NCBI RefSeq assembly: GCF_009664835.1
Contig: NZ_CP045929.1
Location: forward strand, 1,178,001-1,242,000
From: Allosaccharopolyspora coralli
GTDB lineage: Bacteria; Actinomycetota; Actinomycetes; Mycobacteriales; Pseudonocardiaceae
Direction: 5' to 3'
DNA length: 64,000 nucleotides
Position 1 is the stretch's first letter; every line of letters starts with the position of its first letter. The notes below the pieces were generated by a model. The model had not been told where the DNA came from and did not search any database. It saw nothing but the letters and a program-made list of their open reading frames with translations. Shown one piece after another: positions 40,191 through 48,827 of this stretch. A program made the translations under genes and the position numbers.

Positions 40191-40449
40191 AGCGAACGGC
40201 ACTTTCGCCCCATCAGACGGAGCGAACGGCACTTTCGCCCCATCAGACGGGGTGAGCGGCACTTTCGCCTCATCGGGCGGGGTGAGCGGCACTTTCGCCT
40301 CATCGGGCGGGGTGAGCGGCACTTTCGCCTCATCGGGCGGGGTGAGCGGCACTTTCGCCTCATCGGGCGGGGTGAGCGGCACTTTCGCCTCATCGGGCGG
40401 GGCGAACGGCACTTTCGCCCCATCAGACGGAGCGAGAGTGCCGTTCGCT
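40191..40449. repeat. Array of eight 30-bp units with a single inverted closing arm
   Basis: Eight exact-length 30-bp units, each carrying the left arm (GCGAACGGCACTTTCGCC or the variant GTGAGCGGCACTTTCGCC) plus a 12-base spacer (CATCAGACGG or CATCGGGCGG type). Units 1, 2 and 8 are of one type; 3-7 are identical to each other. The array ends in one inverted arm, GCGAGAGTGCCGTTCGC. The 383-bp space between the pyruvyl-transferase gene and the upstream membrane protein holds nothing else. Open frames through it are a by-product of the 30-bp period. Confidence 0.92.
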
Positions 40450-40475
40450 CGGTGCTCGTGCGGGTTCGCGGGCGG

Positions 40476-40943
40476 TCAGTGAGCGTTCTCGCTGAGCTCG
40501 TCGCGGAGCCTGGCGATGCGGGAACGCGTGTGCTCGAACTGCGCCGCGTGGTGCTCGCGGAAGCGGTCCGAGGACGTCGGTTGCCGCGGCACGTCGACGG
40601 ACTCCGGACTCGCCTCCGATGCCGATGCTCCGGCGTCTGCGAGTGAGGAGTCGGTCGAGGCCGCCGTGGCGGTTGCCGGGGCCGTCGCAGAGTCCGGCGC
40701 CCCGGCAGGCGCCGCATCCGCTGAGGTTTCGCCGTCCGCGCCGCCCAGTTTGGCCACCGCTGTCGAGCCGCTGCGGACGGGCTTGCGCAGATGGTGCCGC
40801 CCCGACGCGGCGGCGGAGCGGGTCCGGTTCTGGTGGGCCCGGTGCAGCAGTGGCCAGAAGATCAGCGTGGCCACGGCGAAACCGCCCACGAAGGACAGGA
40901 TGAGCAGGTCGTAGCCGACGGTCGAGGACTGCGCGAGCGTCAT
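40476..40943 (-). CDS. Single-pass membrane protein of unknown function
   Basis: A 155-residue protein with one N-terminal membrane helix (about residues 10-32, YDLLILSFVGGFAVATLIFW), a basic stretch, a long low-complexity Ala/Ser/Pro region (about 65-115) and a charged C-terminal helix (HHAAQFEHTRSRIARLRDEL) that may form a coiled coil. No enzymatic motif. It follows the DivIVA-like gene by 56 bp on the same strand, with GGAGAG upstream, so the two are probably co-transcribed and may act together in cell-envelope organisation; this is inference. I do not recognise a family. Confidence 0.75.
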   Translation of the reverse strand: MTLAQSSTVGYDLLILSFVGGFAVATLIFWPLLHRAHQNRTRSAAASGRHHLRKPVRSGSTAVAKLGGADGETSADAAPAGAPDSATAPATATAASTDSSLADAGASASEASPESVDVPRQPTSSDRFREHHAAQFEHTRSRIARLRDELSENAH

Positions 40944-40999
40944 GGGGAGGACTCTCCGATCCGTTCCGTGCGTGCGAATCTTCCGGCCACCCGGCCGCG

Positions 41000-42019
41000 T
41001 CAGTTGCGGCGGGACCGGTCAGTGGTCTCGGCGAGACCACCGTCCGGTGTCGTGGTGTGTGAGCGGTCCAGCGGCACGGTGAAGGTCTGGAAGTCTTCCC
41101 GTTGCCCGGGCACGTCCACCTCCGGGTGCTCGCCGGATTCGAGGTCCTTGAGGTGGCTGATGTCGGTGTAGCCCTCGGACCGGACGATTCCGTCGCCGTT
41201 CGTGGCGGGCGATCCGTTCTGCGATTCCGGCACGTCCGACGAGGACTCGAGCTGTGCGTGCAGCGCGTGCGAGGAGCTGCCGATGACCTGCCGGGCTCCT
41301 TCGAGTGCTTCGATGACCTTGGTGCGGCGATTCTCGAGCTCGTCCCGTTGGCCGCTGATCTCCTCGAGCGCGTCGAGCCGCAGCTGCTCGGTCTCGGCAT
41401 CCCACTGCGCGCACTGTTCGCGGCTGCCCGCGAGCATGGCGTCGCTCTGGGCTTGGGCCTGCTCCATGAGCCGCGTGTATTCGTCGCGGACCTTCTGCCG
41501 CAGCCGGGTCTCGCGTTCCCGCAGCTCTCGGACGTTACGTGCGTGTTCCTGGCGCATCTTGACGCTGCGCTGCTCCAACTCCCGCATGAGCCCGGCGCAC
41601 TCGGCGCGGAGCTCGCCGGCGGTGTTCTCGGCTTGGGTGATCAGTGTCTCGGCTTCGGTCTCGGCGCTGCCGCGCACGATCTCGGCTTGATGCAGTGCTC
41701 GATCGCGGAGATCTTGGACTTCTTCCTCGGCGGTGTCGAGCATGTTCTGCACCCGCTGCGAGGCTGCGGGAAGGCCGGTGTCGGAGGACTCGATCCTCTT
41801 GAGGCGATCTTCGGCCCGGTCGAGACTGTGCCGGGTGTCGTCGCAGAGTCTGCGCAGATCGTTGTTGAGCTGGGCGGCTTCGTTGCGGTCGACGGTGACG
41901 AGTTCGAGCTGGTTCTCCAGCGTCTCGATGTGTTCGGTCACCTGGCCGCGGTTGAATCCGCGCATCTGGATGTCGAATCCAGGCCGGAGTGGGACGACGG
42001 CGTCGGCGGGGTCTTCCAT
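41000..42019 (-). CDS. DivIVA/Wag31-like coiled-coil protein
   Basis: A 339-residue protein with a DivIVA-like N-terminus (FDIQMRGFNRGQVTEHIETL, residues 15-34) and a very long heptad-rich coiled coil through about residue 245, then an unstructured acidic/Ser-rich tail. This resembles actinobacterial polar-growth or cytoskeletal scaffold proteins (DivIVA, Scy, FilP, CBP families). It would form filaments or patches at the membrane in growing tips. ATG with GGAG nine bases upstream. First of a two-gene unit with the single-pass membrane protein; divergent from the siderophore-type acyltransferase, across the IdeR-like box. It is longer than Wag31, so a paralogue is likelier than the essential DivIVA. 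Confidence 0.85.
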   Translation of the reverse strand: MEDPADAVVPLRPGFDIQMRGFNRGQVTEHIETLENQLELVTVDRNEAAQLNNDLRRLCDDTRHSLDRAEDRLKRIESSDTGLPAASQRVQNMLDTAEEEVQDLRDRALHQAEIVRGSAETEAETLITQAENTAGELRAECAGLMRELEQRSVKMRQEHARNVRELRERETRLRQKVRDEYTRLMEQAQAQSDAMLAGSREQCAQWDAETEQLRLDALEEISGQRDELENRRTKVIEALEGARQVIGSSSHALHAQLESSSDVPESQNGSPATNGDGIVRSEGYTDISHLKDLESGEHPEVDVPGQREDFQTFTVPLDRSHTTTPDGGLAETTDRSRRN

Positions 42020-42237
42020 TCTGGACACTCCTCTCCGGGCGGACGAGGTCAGCGCTCGTGTCCGGAGAGTAATCGGGTGGGCACGATCTCGCGCGGTGGA
42101 ATGTTCACCGGTGCGAGCGGCCCCGATCGTCCACTGTGTCCGACCGTCCCCACGCATTCCCGATCGAGTCGCTGACCTGGTCTTTCGGCTCCGGCGCGGC
42201 AGTGTGCGGTAGGTGACATGGACACGTGGCCCGGAGT

Positions 42238-42256
42238 TGAGGTTAGGCTCAGCTCA
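42238..42256. promoter_or_regulatory. Iron box (IdeR/DmdR1-type operator)
   Basis: TGAGGTTAGGCTCAGCTCA matches the actinobacterial iron-box consensus TTAGGTTAGGCTAACCTAA at 15 of 19 positions, including the entire left half AGGTTAGGCT. It ends 18 bases before the acyltransferase start, overlapping where its promoter must be. Confidence 0.75.
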
Positions 42257-42274
42257 CATCATCGGGAGGTGGGA

Positions 42275-43633
42275 ATGTCCTCGGCAGAGGTCTGTGGCGA
42301 CGAGGTTCGGGTGGCACACCTGAGGTCGTCGGCGTTGCTGCGCCGGTGGCTCGCGGAAACGCACGCGACGGTGCGGCCGGGACCGTTGCGGCTGACGATC
42401 GGGCCGCTGACCGTGCGCACCGACGTGCTGCGACAGTCCCTCGTCGGGGCGCACGAGTTCGGCCCCATCGAAGTCGTCGACGACCACGATCGCCCGCTGG
42501 CGCGCGTGGAACCGGCGTTGCTAGCCGCCGCCTGCACGTCCGCAGCGCAGTCTCGCGTCCCGCGTGAGGCGCCGATCAACCAGGCGGGAGCGGGTTCGGC
42601 CACCGACCTGGTGCTTCGTGCGGTGCGGCGTGGCGAGATCGACGTGCTCCCCGCGGCAGGCGAGGCCGAGACGCTGCTCACCGAGTCCGTGGCCGAACCG
42701 CCGCAGCTGGTGCGCATGATCGGCAGCGCCGCCGAAGCCGCGCGCTGGTGGGACAGGTACCTGGAGAACGACGTCGTCCCGGTGCTCGACGACAGGACCG
42801 CCGCGAGCACCGCGCAGTTGTTGTCGCGCCAGGCGCTCGCGGCGGTCGGCGTGCTCGCTCGATACCGCGTCTGTGACGAGGCGGAGCTACTGACGTCGTT
42901 GTCGTCCCGCCTGCACGACTCGGCCGACGACCACGAACTCCTTCGCCACTGGCTCGCGGCTCCCACCGTCGCCGGCGTCGCGGTGCTCAACGGCGGTGCG
43001 CTGCACTATCGGGACCGCGCCGGTGCCGTCGCGTTACGGCCGGTGACGCACGAGGTGCCGAACCCGCTCGCGCGGGTCGGTCTCGACGCGATCCCCGGCG
43101 TGCCGCTGCCGGAGCTCGGTGACGGGTGGGCGCTGCGCCCGGTACGCGCCGAGTCGGAGTCCTCGCCGGACGTCTCGCTCGTGCACAAGTGGATGCACGC
43201 CGAGCACGTCGCCGCGACCTGGCGGCAGGACTGGTCGCTGCCGCGCTGGTTCGAGGAACTGTCCACCCAGCTCGCGGGTGATCACTCACTGCCGTGCATC
43301 GTCAGCCTCGACGGCCGCGAGTTCGCCTACGTCGAGCTGTACCGGGTCGCGCGCGACAAGATCGGCGAGTGCTATCCGTTCCATCCGCGTGACCTGGGTG
43401 TGCACGTCGCAGTCGGCGACCGGCAGGTCATCGGCCGGGGGCTGGGCACCGCGTTGCTCGACGCGCTGGCGGCGGCCCTGTTCGACGCCGATCCGGAGTG
43501 CCGTCGCGTGGTCGCCGAACCTGACATCCACAATGGAGCGTCGGTGGCGGCCTTCGGCAAAGCCGGGTACCGGAAGGTCGCCGAGGTCGGTCTGCCGGAC
43601 AAGAACTCGGTCCTGCTCGCCCGGAGCCGCTGA
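42275..43633 (+). CDS. Siderophore-type lysine N-acyltransferase (AlcB/MbtK-like GNAT) with a long N-terminal extension
   Basis: A 452-residue protein. The C-terminal ~180 residues match siderophore N-acyltransferases (AlcB/RhbD/MbtK): VHKWMHAEHVAATWRQDW, YVELYRVARDKIG, then GRGLGTALLDAL (acetyl-CoA loop) and VAEPDIHNGASVAAFGKAGY. These acylate an N-hydroxylated lysine or ornithine side chain in hydroxamate siderophores. The N-terminal ~275 residues are an alpha/beta region I do not recognise. GGGAGG precedes the ATG, and an IdeR-like iron box lies just upstream, so iron starvation should induce it. No other siderophore gene is near; the next gene is a flavin oxidoreductase. Confidence 0.87.
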   Translation: MSSAEVCGDEVRVAHLRSSALLRRWLAETHATVRPGPLRLTIGPLTVRTDVLRQSLVGAHEFGPIEVVDDHDRPLARVEPALLAAACTSAAQSRVPREAPINQAGAGSATDLVLRAVRRGEIDVLPAAGEAETLLTESVAEPPQLVRMIGSAAEAARWWDRYLENDVVPVLDDRTAASTAQLLSRQALAAVGVLARYRVCDEAELLTSLSSRLHDSADDHELLRHWLAAPTVAGVAVLNGGALHYRDRAGAVALRPVTHEVPNPLARVGLDAIPGVPLPELGDGWALRPVRAESESSPDVSLVHKWMHAEHVAATWRQDWSLPRWFEELSTQLAGDHSLPCIVSLDGREFAYVELYRVARDKIGECYPFHPRDLGVHVAVGDRQVIGRGLGTALLDALAAALFDADPECRRVVAEPDIHNGASVAAFGKAGYRKVAEVGLPDKNSVLLARSR

Positions 43634-43692
43634 GCGCCGCGCCCTCGACCACTACGGGAACAACCGGCAGACACGAAGGGTTGCACCGGACG

Positions 43693-44835
43693 ATGGACAC
43701 GAACCGCGACCTGGCGAACCCGTCCCGCACCGGCCTCGCGGCCGGAAACGGCCCCGACACCGACCCGGTCAGAGGCCGCGCACACGGCGAGTCCACCGTG
43801 CCGCTGTCGGTACTCGACCTCGCGACCGTCGGAGTCGAGACGAGCTCGTCCGAGGCGCTCGCGACCACGACCGAGCTGGCCAGGGCCACCGAGATGTGGG
43901 GCTTCCATCGGTTCTGGGTCGCCGAACACCACGGCATGCCCGGCATCGCCAGCTCCTCGCCGACCGTCCTGCTCGCCCACCTCGCGGCGCACACCAGCCG
44001 CATCCGGCTCGGTACCGGCGGAGTGATGCTGCCCAACCACGCACCGCTGGTGGTCGCCGAACAGTTCGGCACGCTCGCGGCGCTGAACCCGGGCCGCATC
44101 GACGTCGGCCTCGGCCGAGCGCCCGGGACCGACCCGAACACCGCCCGGGCGTTGCGCCGCACCACCGGCCCACTCTCCGCCGACGACTTTCCCGAACAAC
44201 TCGGAGAGTTGATCGGGTTCCTGCGGGACGAGTTCCCGATCGACCACGCCTACGCCGACGTGCATGCCGTACCGAACGGTCCGGTGCCGCCGATCTGGCT
44301 GCTCGGTTCCAGTGGCTTCAGCGCCCAGGTGGCCGGTGCGCTGGGCTTGCCCTTCGCGTTCGCCCACCACTTCAGCTCCAAGAACACACTGCCCGCGCTG
44401 GAGCTCTACCGTGACTCGTTCCGGCCGTCCGAGATCCTCGACGAGCCGTACTCGATGATCGGTGTGCAGGTCATCGCCGCGGACACCGACGCCGAAGCGG
44501 TCGAACTCGCCCGCCCCATCGCGCTGTCGATGATGCGACTGCGCAGCGGCAATCCCGGCCGGTTGCCGACCGTCGCCGAAGCCCGCGACCGCGAGTACAC
44601 CGACGGCGAACGCCGCTTCCTGGACTCCTGGTTCGACGACGCGGTGCACGGTTCGGGGGCCACGGTGCGCGCCGAACTCGACGCGCTGCGTGAGCGCACC
44701 GGAGTCGACGAACTCATGATCACCGCGAACCTCGCGGACCGGAAGGCGAAACTGCGCTCGTACGAGCTCGTGGCCGCGCAGTACGGACTCCTGGACTCCG
44801 CCACGTCGAACGCCTCGCGAGAGCGGAAGAACTGA
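43693..44835 (+). CDS. LLM-class flavin-dependent oxidoreductase
   Basis: A ~380-residue luciferase-like FMN/F420-dependent oxidoreductase of the MsnO8-type group. Segments: LSVLDLATVGVETSSSEAL, GFHRFWVAEHHGMPGIASSSP, RIRLGTGGVMLPNHAPLVVAEQF (key LGTGGVML), GRIDVGLGRAPGTDP, IWLLGSSGFSAQVA and GLPFAFAHHF. The first ~35 residues are not conserved-looking; a GTG near the start of VPLSVLDL may be the true start. It lies 59 bp after the siderophore-type acyltransferase on the same strand and could share its iron-responsive promoter. Substrate unknown. Confidence 0.9.
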   Translation: MDTNRDLANPSRTGLAAGNGPDTDPVRGRAHGESTVPLSVLDLATVGVETSSSEALATTTELARATEMWGFHRFWVAEHHGMPGIASSSPTVLLAHLAAHTSRIRLGTGGVMLPNHAPLVVAEQFGTLAALNPGRIDVGLGRAPGTDPNTARALRRTTGPLSADDFPEQLGELIGFLRDEFPIDHAYADVHAVPNGPVPPIWLLGSSGFSAQVAGALGLPFAFAHHFSSKNTLPALELYRDSFRPSEILDEPYSMIGVQVIAADTDAEAVELARPIALSMMRLRSGNPGRLPTVAEARDREYTDGERRFLDSWFDDAVHGSGATVRAELDALRERTGVDELMITANLADRKAKLRSYELVAAQYGLLDSATSNASRERKN

Positions 44836-45016
44836 CTCCTCGCAACGTGGGGTGAGCCACTGCCGGGGCAGGTCTCGCGCGGGAGCGGTAACGGTGTGGC
44901 GTACGGTCTATCGGAACGGGCACGTCCTCCCGGCGACCGTCCTCGCAGCGGTCGCTCAGCGCGGCGCACAGGACTGCCCGGGCGTGCGAGCGCGAGGCGG
45001 GATTGAGGGATTTGTC

Positions 45017-45391
45017 GTGAAGTCAGGGTTGCTGACCTTCTACCGCGTCATGGCTTACGTGACCGCGGTGCTGCTGATCGTGCTCTGCCTGGCCATGGTG
45101 CTCAAGTACCTGTGGCCCGCGGGCAGCGCGACGCAGGTGTTCGGCGACACCTGGACCACCTACATCGGTATCGGCCACGGCTACCTCTACATCGTGTACC
45201 TGTTCGTCGCGTTGCTCCTGACCCGGCAGCTACGGGTGCCGCCGGTGCCGATGCTGCTCGTCCTGCTCGCAGGCACGGTGCCGCTCGGCGCGTTCTTCGC
45301 CGAGCGCAAGGTCACCCACTGGTACGAGCAGAGCCGCGCCGAGATGTCTCTCGACGGCGGTGCCGCCGACAGCCGGTCGGCGAGCTCATGA
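45017..45391 (+). CDS. DUF3817 integral membrane protein
   Basis: A 124-residue protein with three hydrophobic segments and the DUF3817 signature: [33 protein letters not shown] and a C-terminal [16 protein letters not shown]. The family is actinobacterial and of unknown function, often next to cytochrome-oxidase assembly genes; here its stop overlaps the ctaB start (ATGA), indicating translational coupling. A role in heme or oxidase assembly is therefore plausible. GTG start with TTGAGGGA upstream. Confidence 0.88.
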   Translation: MKSGLLTFYRVMAYVTAVLLIVLCLAMVLKYLWPAGSATQVFGDTWTTYIGIGHGYLYIVYLFVALLLTRQLRVPPVPMLLVLLAGTVPLGAFFAERKVTHWYEQSRAEMSLDGGAADSRSASS

Positions 45392-46320
45392 CCACGACCG
45401 TGCCCGAGGCCCAGGCCGGTGCCCCCGTGCCGAGCCGCCGCCGCAGCGTCCTGCTGGCCTACTTGGCGCTGACCAAGCCCCGGGTCGTCGAGCTGCTGCT
45501 GGTGACGACCCTGCCGGCGATGTTCCTCGCCGAACGCGGTATCCCCTCGCCGTGGCTGGTGCTGGTCACCCTCGTCGGCGGCGCGATGTCGGCGGGCAGC
45601 GCGAACGCGCTCAACTGCGTCGCCGACTCCGACATCGACGCGGTCATGCACCGCACGAAGTCGCGACCGCTGGTCAGCTACGAGGTGCCGCGACGCCACG
45701 CGTTGATCTTCGGCATCGCGCTCGGGGTCGTCTCGTTCCTGGTGCTCTGGCTCGGGGCGAACCTGCTGGCGGCGACGCTGTCCGTGGCGGCGATCCTGTT
45801 CTACGTCTTCGTCTACACGCTCGTGCTCAAGCGCCGGACCTCGCAGAACATCGTCTGGGGCGGTGCGGCCGGCTGCATGCCTGTGGTGATCGGCTGGGCG
45901 GCTGTCGCGAACGCCGTCGAATGGCCCGCGCTGGTGATGTTCGGCGTGGTGTTCCTCTGGACGCCGCCGCACTTCTGGGCGCTGGCGATGAAGTACAAGG
46001 ACGACTACGTGCGCGCCGGGGTGCCGATGCTTCCGGCGGTGGCCACCGCCAAGCAGGTCTCGATCAGGATCCTGCTCTACACGTGGGCGACCGTGGCCTG
46101 CACGATGCTGTTGGTCCCGGTGACGAGCTGGGTCTACGTCGTGTGCGCGATCGTGGCGGGTGCGGCGTTCCTCATCATGGCGCAGCGGCTGCACGCGGCC
46201 GTGCGGCGGGGAGTCGGCTACAACCCGATGACCCTGTTCCACCTGTCGAACTCGTACCTGACGGTGCTGTTCGTGGCCATCGCGGTCGACGCGGCCGTCG
46301 GCCTCCCCGTCCTCGGCTGA
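45388..46320 (+). CDS. ctaB: Protoheme IX farnesyltransferase (heme O synthase)
   Basis: A 310-residue membrane prenyltransferase of the UbiA superfamily making heme O from heme B and farnesyl-PP for aa3-type cytochrome oxidase. The Asp-rich site [23 protein letters not shown] (abridged [19 protein letters not shown]) and the second [17 protein letters not shown] with conserved His are diagnostic; about nine membrane helices. The start overlaps the DUF3817 stop. The transcript ends before composite repeat C, which lies nine bases beyond the stop. Confidence 0.97.
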   Translation: MTTTVPEAQAGAPVPSRRRSVLLAYLALTKPRVVELLLVTTLPAMFLAERGIPSPWLVLVTLVGGAMSAGSANALNCVADSDIDAVMHRTKSRPLVSYEVPRRHALIFGIALGVVSFLVLWLGANLLAATLSVAAILFYVFVYTLVLKRRTSQNIVWGGAAGCMPVVIGWAAVANAVEWPALVMFGVVFLWTPPHFWALAMKYKDDYVRAGVPMLPAVATAKQVSIRILLYTWATVACTMLLVPVTSWVYVVCAIVAGAAFLIMAQRLHAAVRRGVGYNPMTLFHLSNSYLTVLFVAIAVDAAVGLPVLG

Positions 46321-46328
46321 CCCACCCC

Positions 46329-46384
46329 TGTGGACAACCCCGCCCCCTGTGGACAACCGGGTGGCAAATTCGCGCGAATTTGCC
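46329..46384. repeat. Composite element C: two TTGTCCACA boxes plus 22-bp palindrome
   Basis: Same design as elements A and B in the opposite orientation: two copies of TGTGGACAA (reverse of the actinobacterial DnaA box TTGTCCACA) starting 19 bp apart, then 6 bp, then the perfect palindrome with arms GGCAAATTCGC. It fills the gap between convergent ctaB and the VIT1-type gene. Confidence 0.92.
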
Positions 46385-46398
46385 GTACCCCCGGGGGG

Positions 46399-47475
46399 TT
46401 AGCCGAGGATGGCGCCGAAGGCGAGTCCGAGCAGATAGGTCGCGAGGGCGGCGCCGAAGCCGATCGCGAACTGCCGTAGCGCACGCCACAACGGGGATGC
46501 TCCGGTGAGCACCCCGACGGCACCGCCGGTGAGCATCAGTCCCGCACCCGTGATCACGCCCGCGGCCACGACCGCGAGGGTCCCGCTCAGGCCGATCGCG
46601 AACGGCAGCACCGGCAGCAGCGCCCCTACGGCGAAGAAGGCGAAACTGGAGGCAGCGGCTTGCAACCCGCTGCCCACGACCTCCGTGCCGTCCTGCTCGG
46701 CCTGCCCGGGGACGCGCTCGATCCGGCGTTTGTGCAGCATCTCGTTCGCCACCCGTTCGGCTTCCTCGACCGGCATTCCCCGAGCCCGGTAGACGAGGGC
46801 GAGTTCGTTCTCGTCGACGTCGAGTTCGCCGACCGACGAGCGCGCCGACCGGTCCGGCTTCGAGGCCGCGAGCAGCTCGCGCTGCGAACTCACCGAGATG
46901 TACTCGCCTGCCGCCATCGACAAGGCCCCCGCCAAGAGCCCTGCCATCCCGGTCAGCAGCACCGCCTGTGCCGTCGCACCGCCACCGATGACGCCGAGCA
47001 CGAGCGCGAGGTTGCTCACCATCCCGTCGTTGGCGCCGAACACGGCGGCTCGCAGGGTGCCGGACATCTGCGCTCGCCCCCGTGCGCCCAGCCCCCGCAC
47101 GACCTCGCCGTGGATGCGTTCGTCGGCACTGATCACCGCAGGCACCTCGGCGTCGGCCTCCTGGTACGAGCGCGCCTCCGCCTGCTGCATCAGCGCGAGC
47201 ACGAAAACCCACCCGAACCGACCTGCCAACCACGCCAGGAGCCGCAGGCGAAGGGCACCACGTCGAGGCTCGCCCTCGTCGTCGCCGAGCAGTTCCTCCC
47301 AGTACGCCGCGTGGCGCTTCTCGGCTTCGGCGAGGCCGAGTAGGACCTCTCGTTCCTCGCCGGTGCGCCGCGCCGCCAGCTCGAGGTAGATCCGGGCCTC
47401 TTCGCGTTCGTCGGCCAGCGCGCGGCGCCACCGCCGCACCTGCGCGGGTGACCTGGCGCCGTACTCCTCCGGCAC
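46399..47475 (-). CDS. VIT1/CCC1-family iron/manganese transporter with N-terminal ferritin-like domain
   Basis: A 358-residue protein. Residues ~10-135 form a ferritin/rubrerythrin-like helical domain (EEARIYLELAARRTGEER, then AEKRHAAYWEELLG, supplying Glu and His metal ligands). The rest is the VIT1/CCC1 membrane domain, starting AAVFGANDGMVSNLALVLGV and with GEYISVSSQREL. Such fusions move Fe2+ or Mn2+ across the membrane, probably out of the cytoplasm, with the helical domain collecting the metal. GTG start with GGAGG just upstream. Convergent with ctaB, divergent from formate dehydrogenase. Confidence 0.9.
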   Translation of the reverse strand: MPEEYGARSPAQVRRWRRALADEREEARIYLELAARRTGEEREVLLGLAEAEKRHAAYWEELLGDDEGEPRRGALRLRLLAWLAGRFGWVFVLALMQQAEARSYQEADAEVPAVISADERIHGEVVRGLGARGRAQMSGTLRAAVFGANDGMVSNLALVLGVIGGGATAQAVLLTGMAGLLAGALSMAAGEYISVSSQRELLAASKPDRSARSSVGELDVDENELALVYRARGMPVEEAERVANEMLHKRRIERVPGQAEQDGTEVVGSGLQAAASSFAFFAVGALLPVLPFAIGLSGTLAVVAAGVITGAGLMLTGGAVGVLTGASPLWRALRQFAIGFGAALATYLLGLAFGAILG

Positions 47476-47590
47476 GTGCCCTCCTTCGTCGCGGTCAGGG
47501 TGCGCCGCGACAGCGGGTCGTGGCGGATTGCGGTTCGGAGCACGCGGGTACGGCTCAGGGAGCAACCGTAACCTCGCTGAGGAGGAACTC

Positions 47591-48751
47591 GTGGCGAAGG
47601 TGTTGTGCGTTCTCTACGACGACCCGGTCGAGGGCTACCCGCCCCGGTACGTGCGGGACGACATCCCGCGCATCGAGCACTACCCGGACGGGCAGACCAC
47701 GCCGACCCCGAACGACATCGACTTCACGCCGGGGGAGTTGCTCGGCAGCGTCTCCGGTGAGCTCGGCCTGCGCCGGTTCCTGGAGGACGCGGGTCACACG
47801 CTGGTCGTCACCTCCGACAAGGACGGCGCGGACTCGACGTTCGAGCGGGAGCTTCCCGACGCGGACGTCGTCATCTCCCAGCCGTTCTGGCCTGCCTACC
47901 TCGACGCCGACCGGCTCGCGAAGGCGGAGAAGCTCACGCTGGCGATCACCGCGGGCATCGGGTCCGATCACGTGGACCTCGACGCGGCGGCCGAGCGTGG
48001 CGTCACCGTCGCGGAGATCACTTACTGCAACAGCGTCAGTGTCGCCGAGCACTCGGTCATGCAGATCCTGGCGTTGGTCCGCAACTACATTCCGTCGCAC
48101 CGGTGGGTGATCGACGAGAAGGGCTGGAACATCGCGGACTCGGTCAAGCAGGCCTACGACCTGGAAGGGATGAAGGTCGGCGTGTTGGCGACCGGCCGGA
48201 TCGGCATGGCGACGCTGCGTCGGCTGCACCCGTTCGACGTCGAGTTGCACTACAACAGCAAGCACCGCCAGTCGGCCGAGGTCGAGCAGGAAATCGGACT
48301 CACCTGGCACGACGGCCCCGAGTCGTTGGCCACGGCGGTGGACGTGCTGTCGATCCACGCGCCGTTGCAGGCCCAGACCGAGGAGCTCTTCGACGGCGAG
48401 GTGCTCGGCAGGATGAAACGCGGTTCCTACATCGTCAATACGGCGCGCGGCAAGATCATGGAGCGGGACGCCGTGGTGCGGGCGCTGGAGCAGGGGCAGC
48501 TCGCGGGCTATGCGGGGGACGTCTGGTACCCGCAGCCGCCGGAGCGCGACCACCCGTGGCGGACGATGCCGAACCAGGGCATGACGCCGCACGTGTCCGG
48601 CTCGACGCTCTCGGCGCAGGCGAGGTACGCGGCGGGCACGCGGGAGATCCTGGAGAGCTGGTTCGATGGTCGGCCGATCCGGGACGAGTACCTGATCGTC
48701 AGCGAAGGCGATCTGGCCGGAGCCGGGGCCCGCGCCTACAGCGCAGGCTGA
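47591..48751 (+). CDS. fdh: NAD-dependent formate dehydrogenase
   Basis: A 386-residue D-2-hydroxyacid-dehydrogenase-fold enzyme oxidising formate to CO2 with NAD+. The nucleotide motif is GVLATGRIGMA; catalytic residues are Asn147 (YCNSVS), Arg286 (NTARGK), Gln315 in DVWYPQPPERDHPWR and His334 (TPHVSGSTLSAQARYAAGT). The PQPxxxDHPWR stretch separates formate dehydrogenase from other family members. GTG start with GGAGGA upstream. It gives NADH and removes formate from one-carbon metabolism; no formate transporter or other C1 gene is adjacent except the convergent MHS permease. Confidence 0.95.
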   Translation: MAKVLCVLYDDPVEGYPPRYVRDDIPRIEHYPDGQTTPTPNDIDFTPGELLGSVSGELGLRRFLEDAGHTLVVTSDKDGADSTFERELPDADVVISQPFWPAYLDADRLAKAEKLTLAITAGIGSDHVDLDAAAERGVTVAEITYCNSVSVAEHSVMQILALVRNYIPSHRWVIDEKGWNIADSVKQAYDLEGMKVGVLATGRIGMATLRRLHPFDVELHYNSKHRQSAEVEQEIGLTWHDGPESLATAVDVLSIHAPLQAQTEELFDGEVLGRMKRGSYIVNTARGKIMERDAVVRALEQGQLAGYAGDVWYPQPPERDHPWRTMPNQGMTPHVSGSTLSAQARYAAGTREILESWFDGRPIRDEYLIVSEGDLAGAGARAYSAG

Positions 48752-48789
48752 GGAGTGCGCGGGTGGGGTCCATGGTGAGCACCCCCGGG

Positions 48790-48822
48790 GGCTGGGGCCA
48801 CGAGCGGATCGTGACCCCAGCC
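48790..48822. terminator. Bidirectional terminator hairpin
   Basis: A 14-bp stem (GGCTGGGGCCACGA, one C-A mismatch) with a 5-base loop between the convergent formate dehydrogenase and MHS transporter genes. Confidence 0.75.
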
Positions 48823-48827
48823 TCCGT

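Noticed and set aside
40164-40412. Repetitive decapeptide protein on the minus strand of the 30-bp array
   Set aside because: A 30-bp period opens all frames; there is no ribosome-binding site, and the units belong to the same inverted-repeat family found in non-coding gaps elsewhere.
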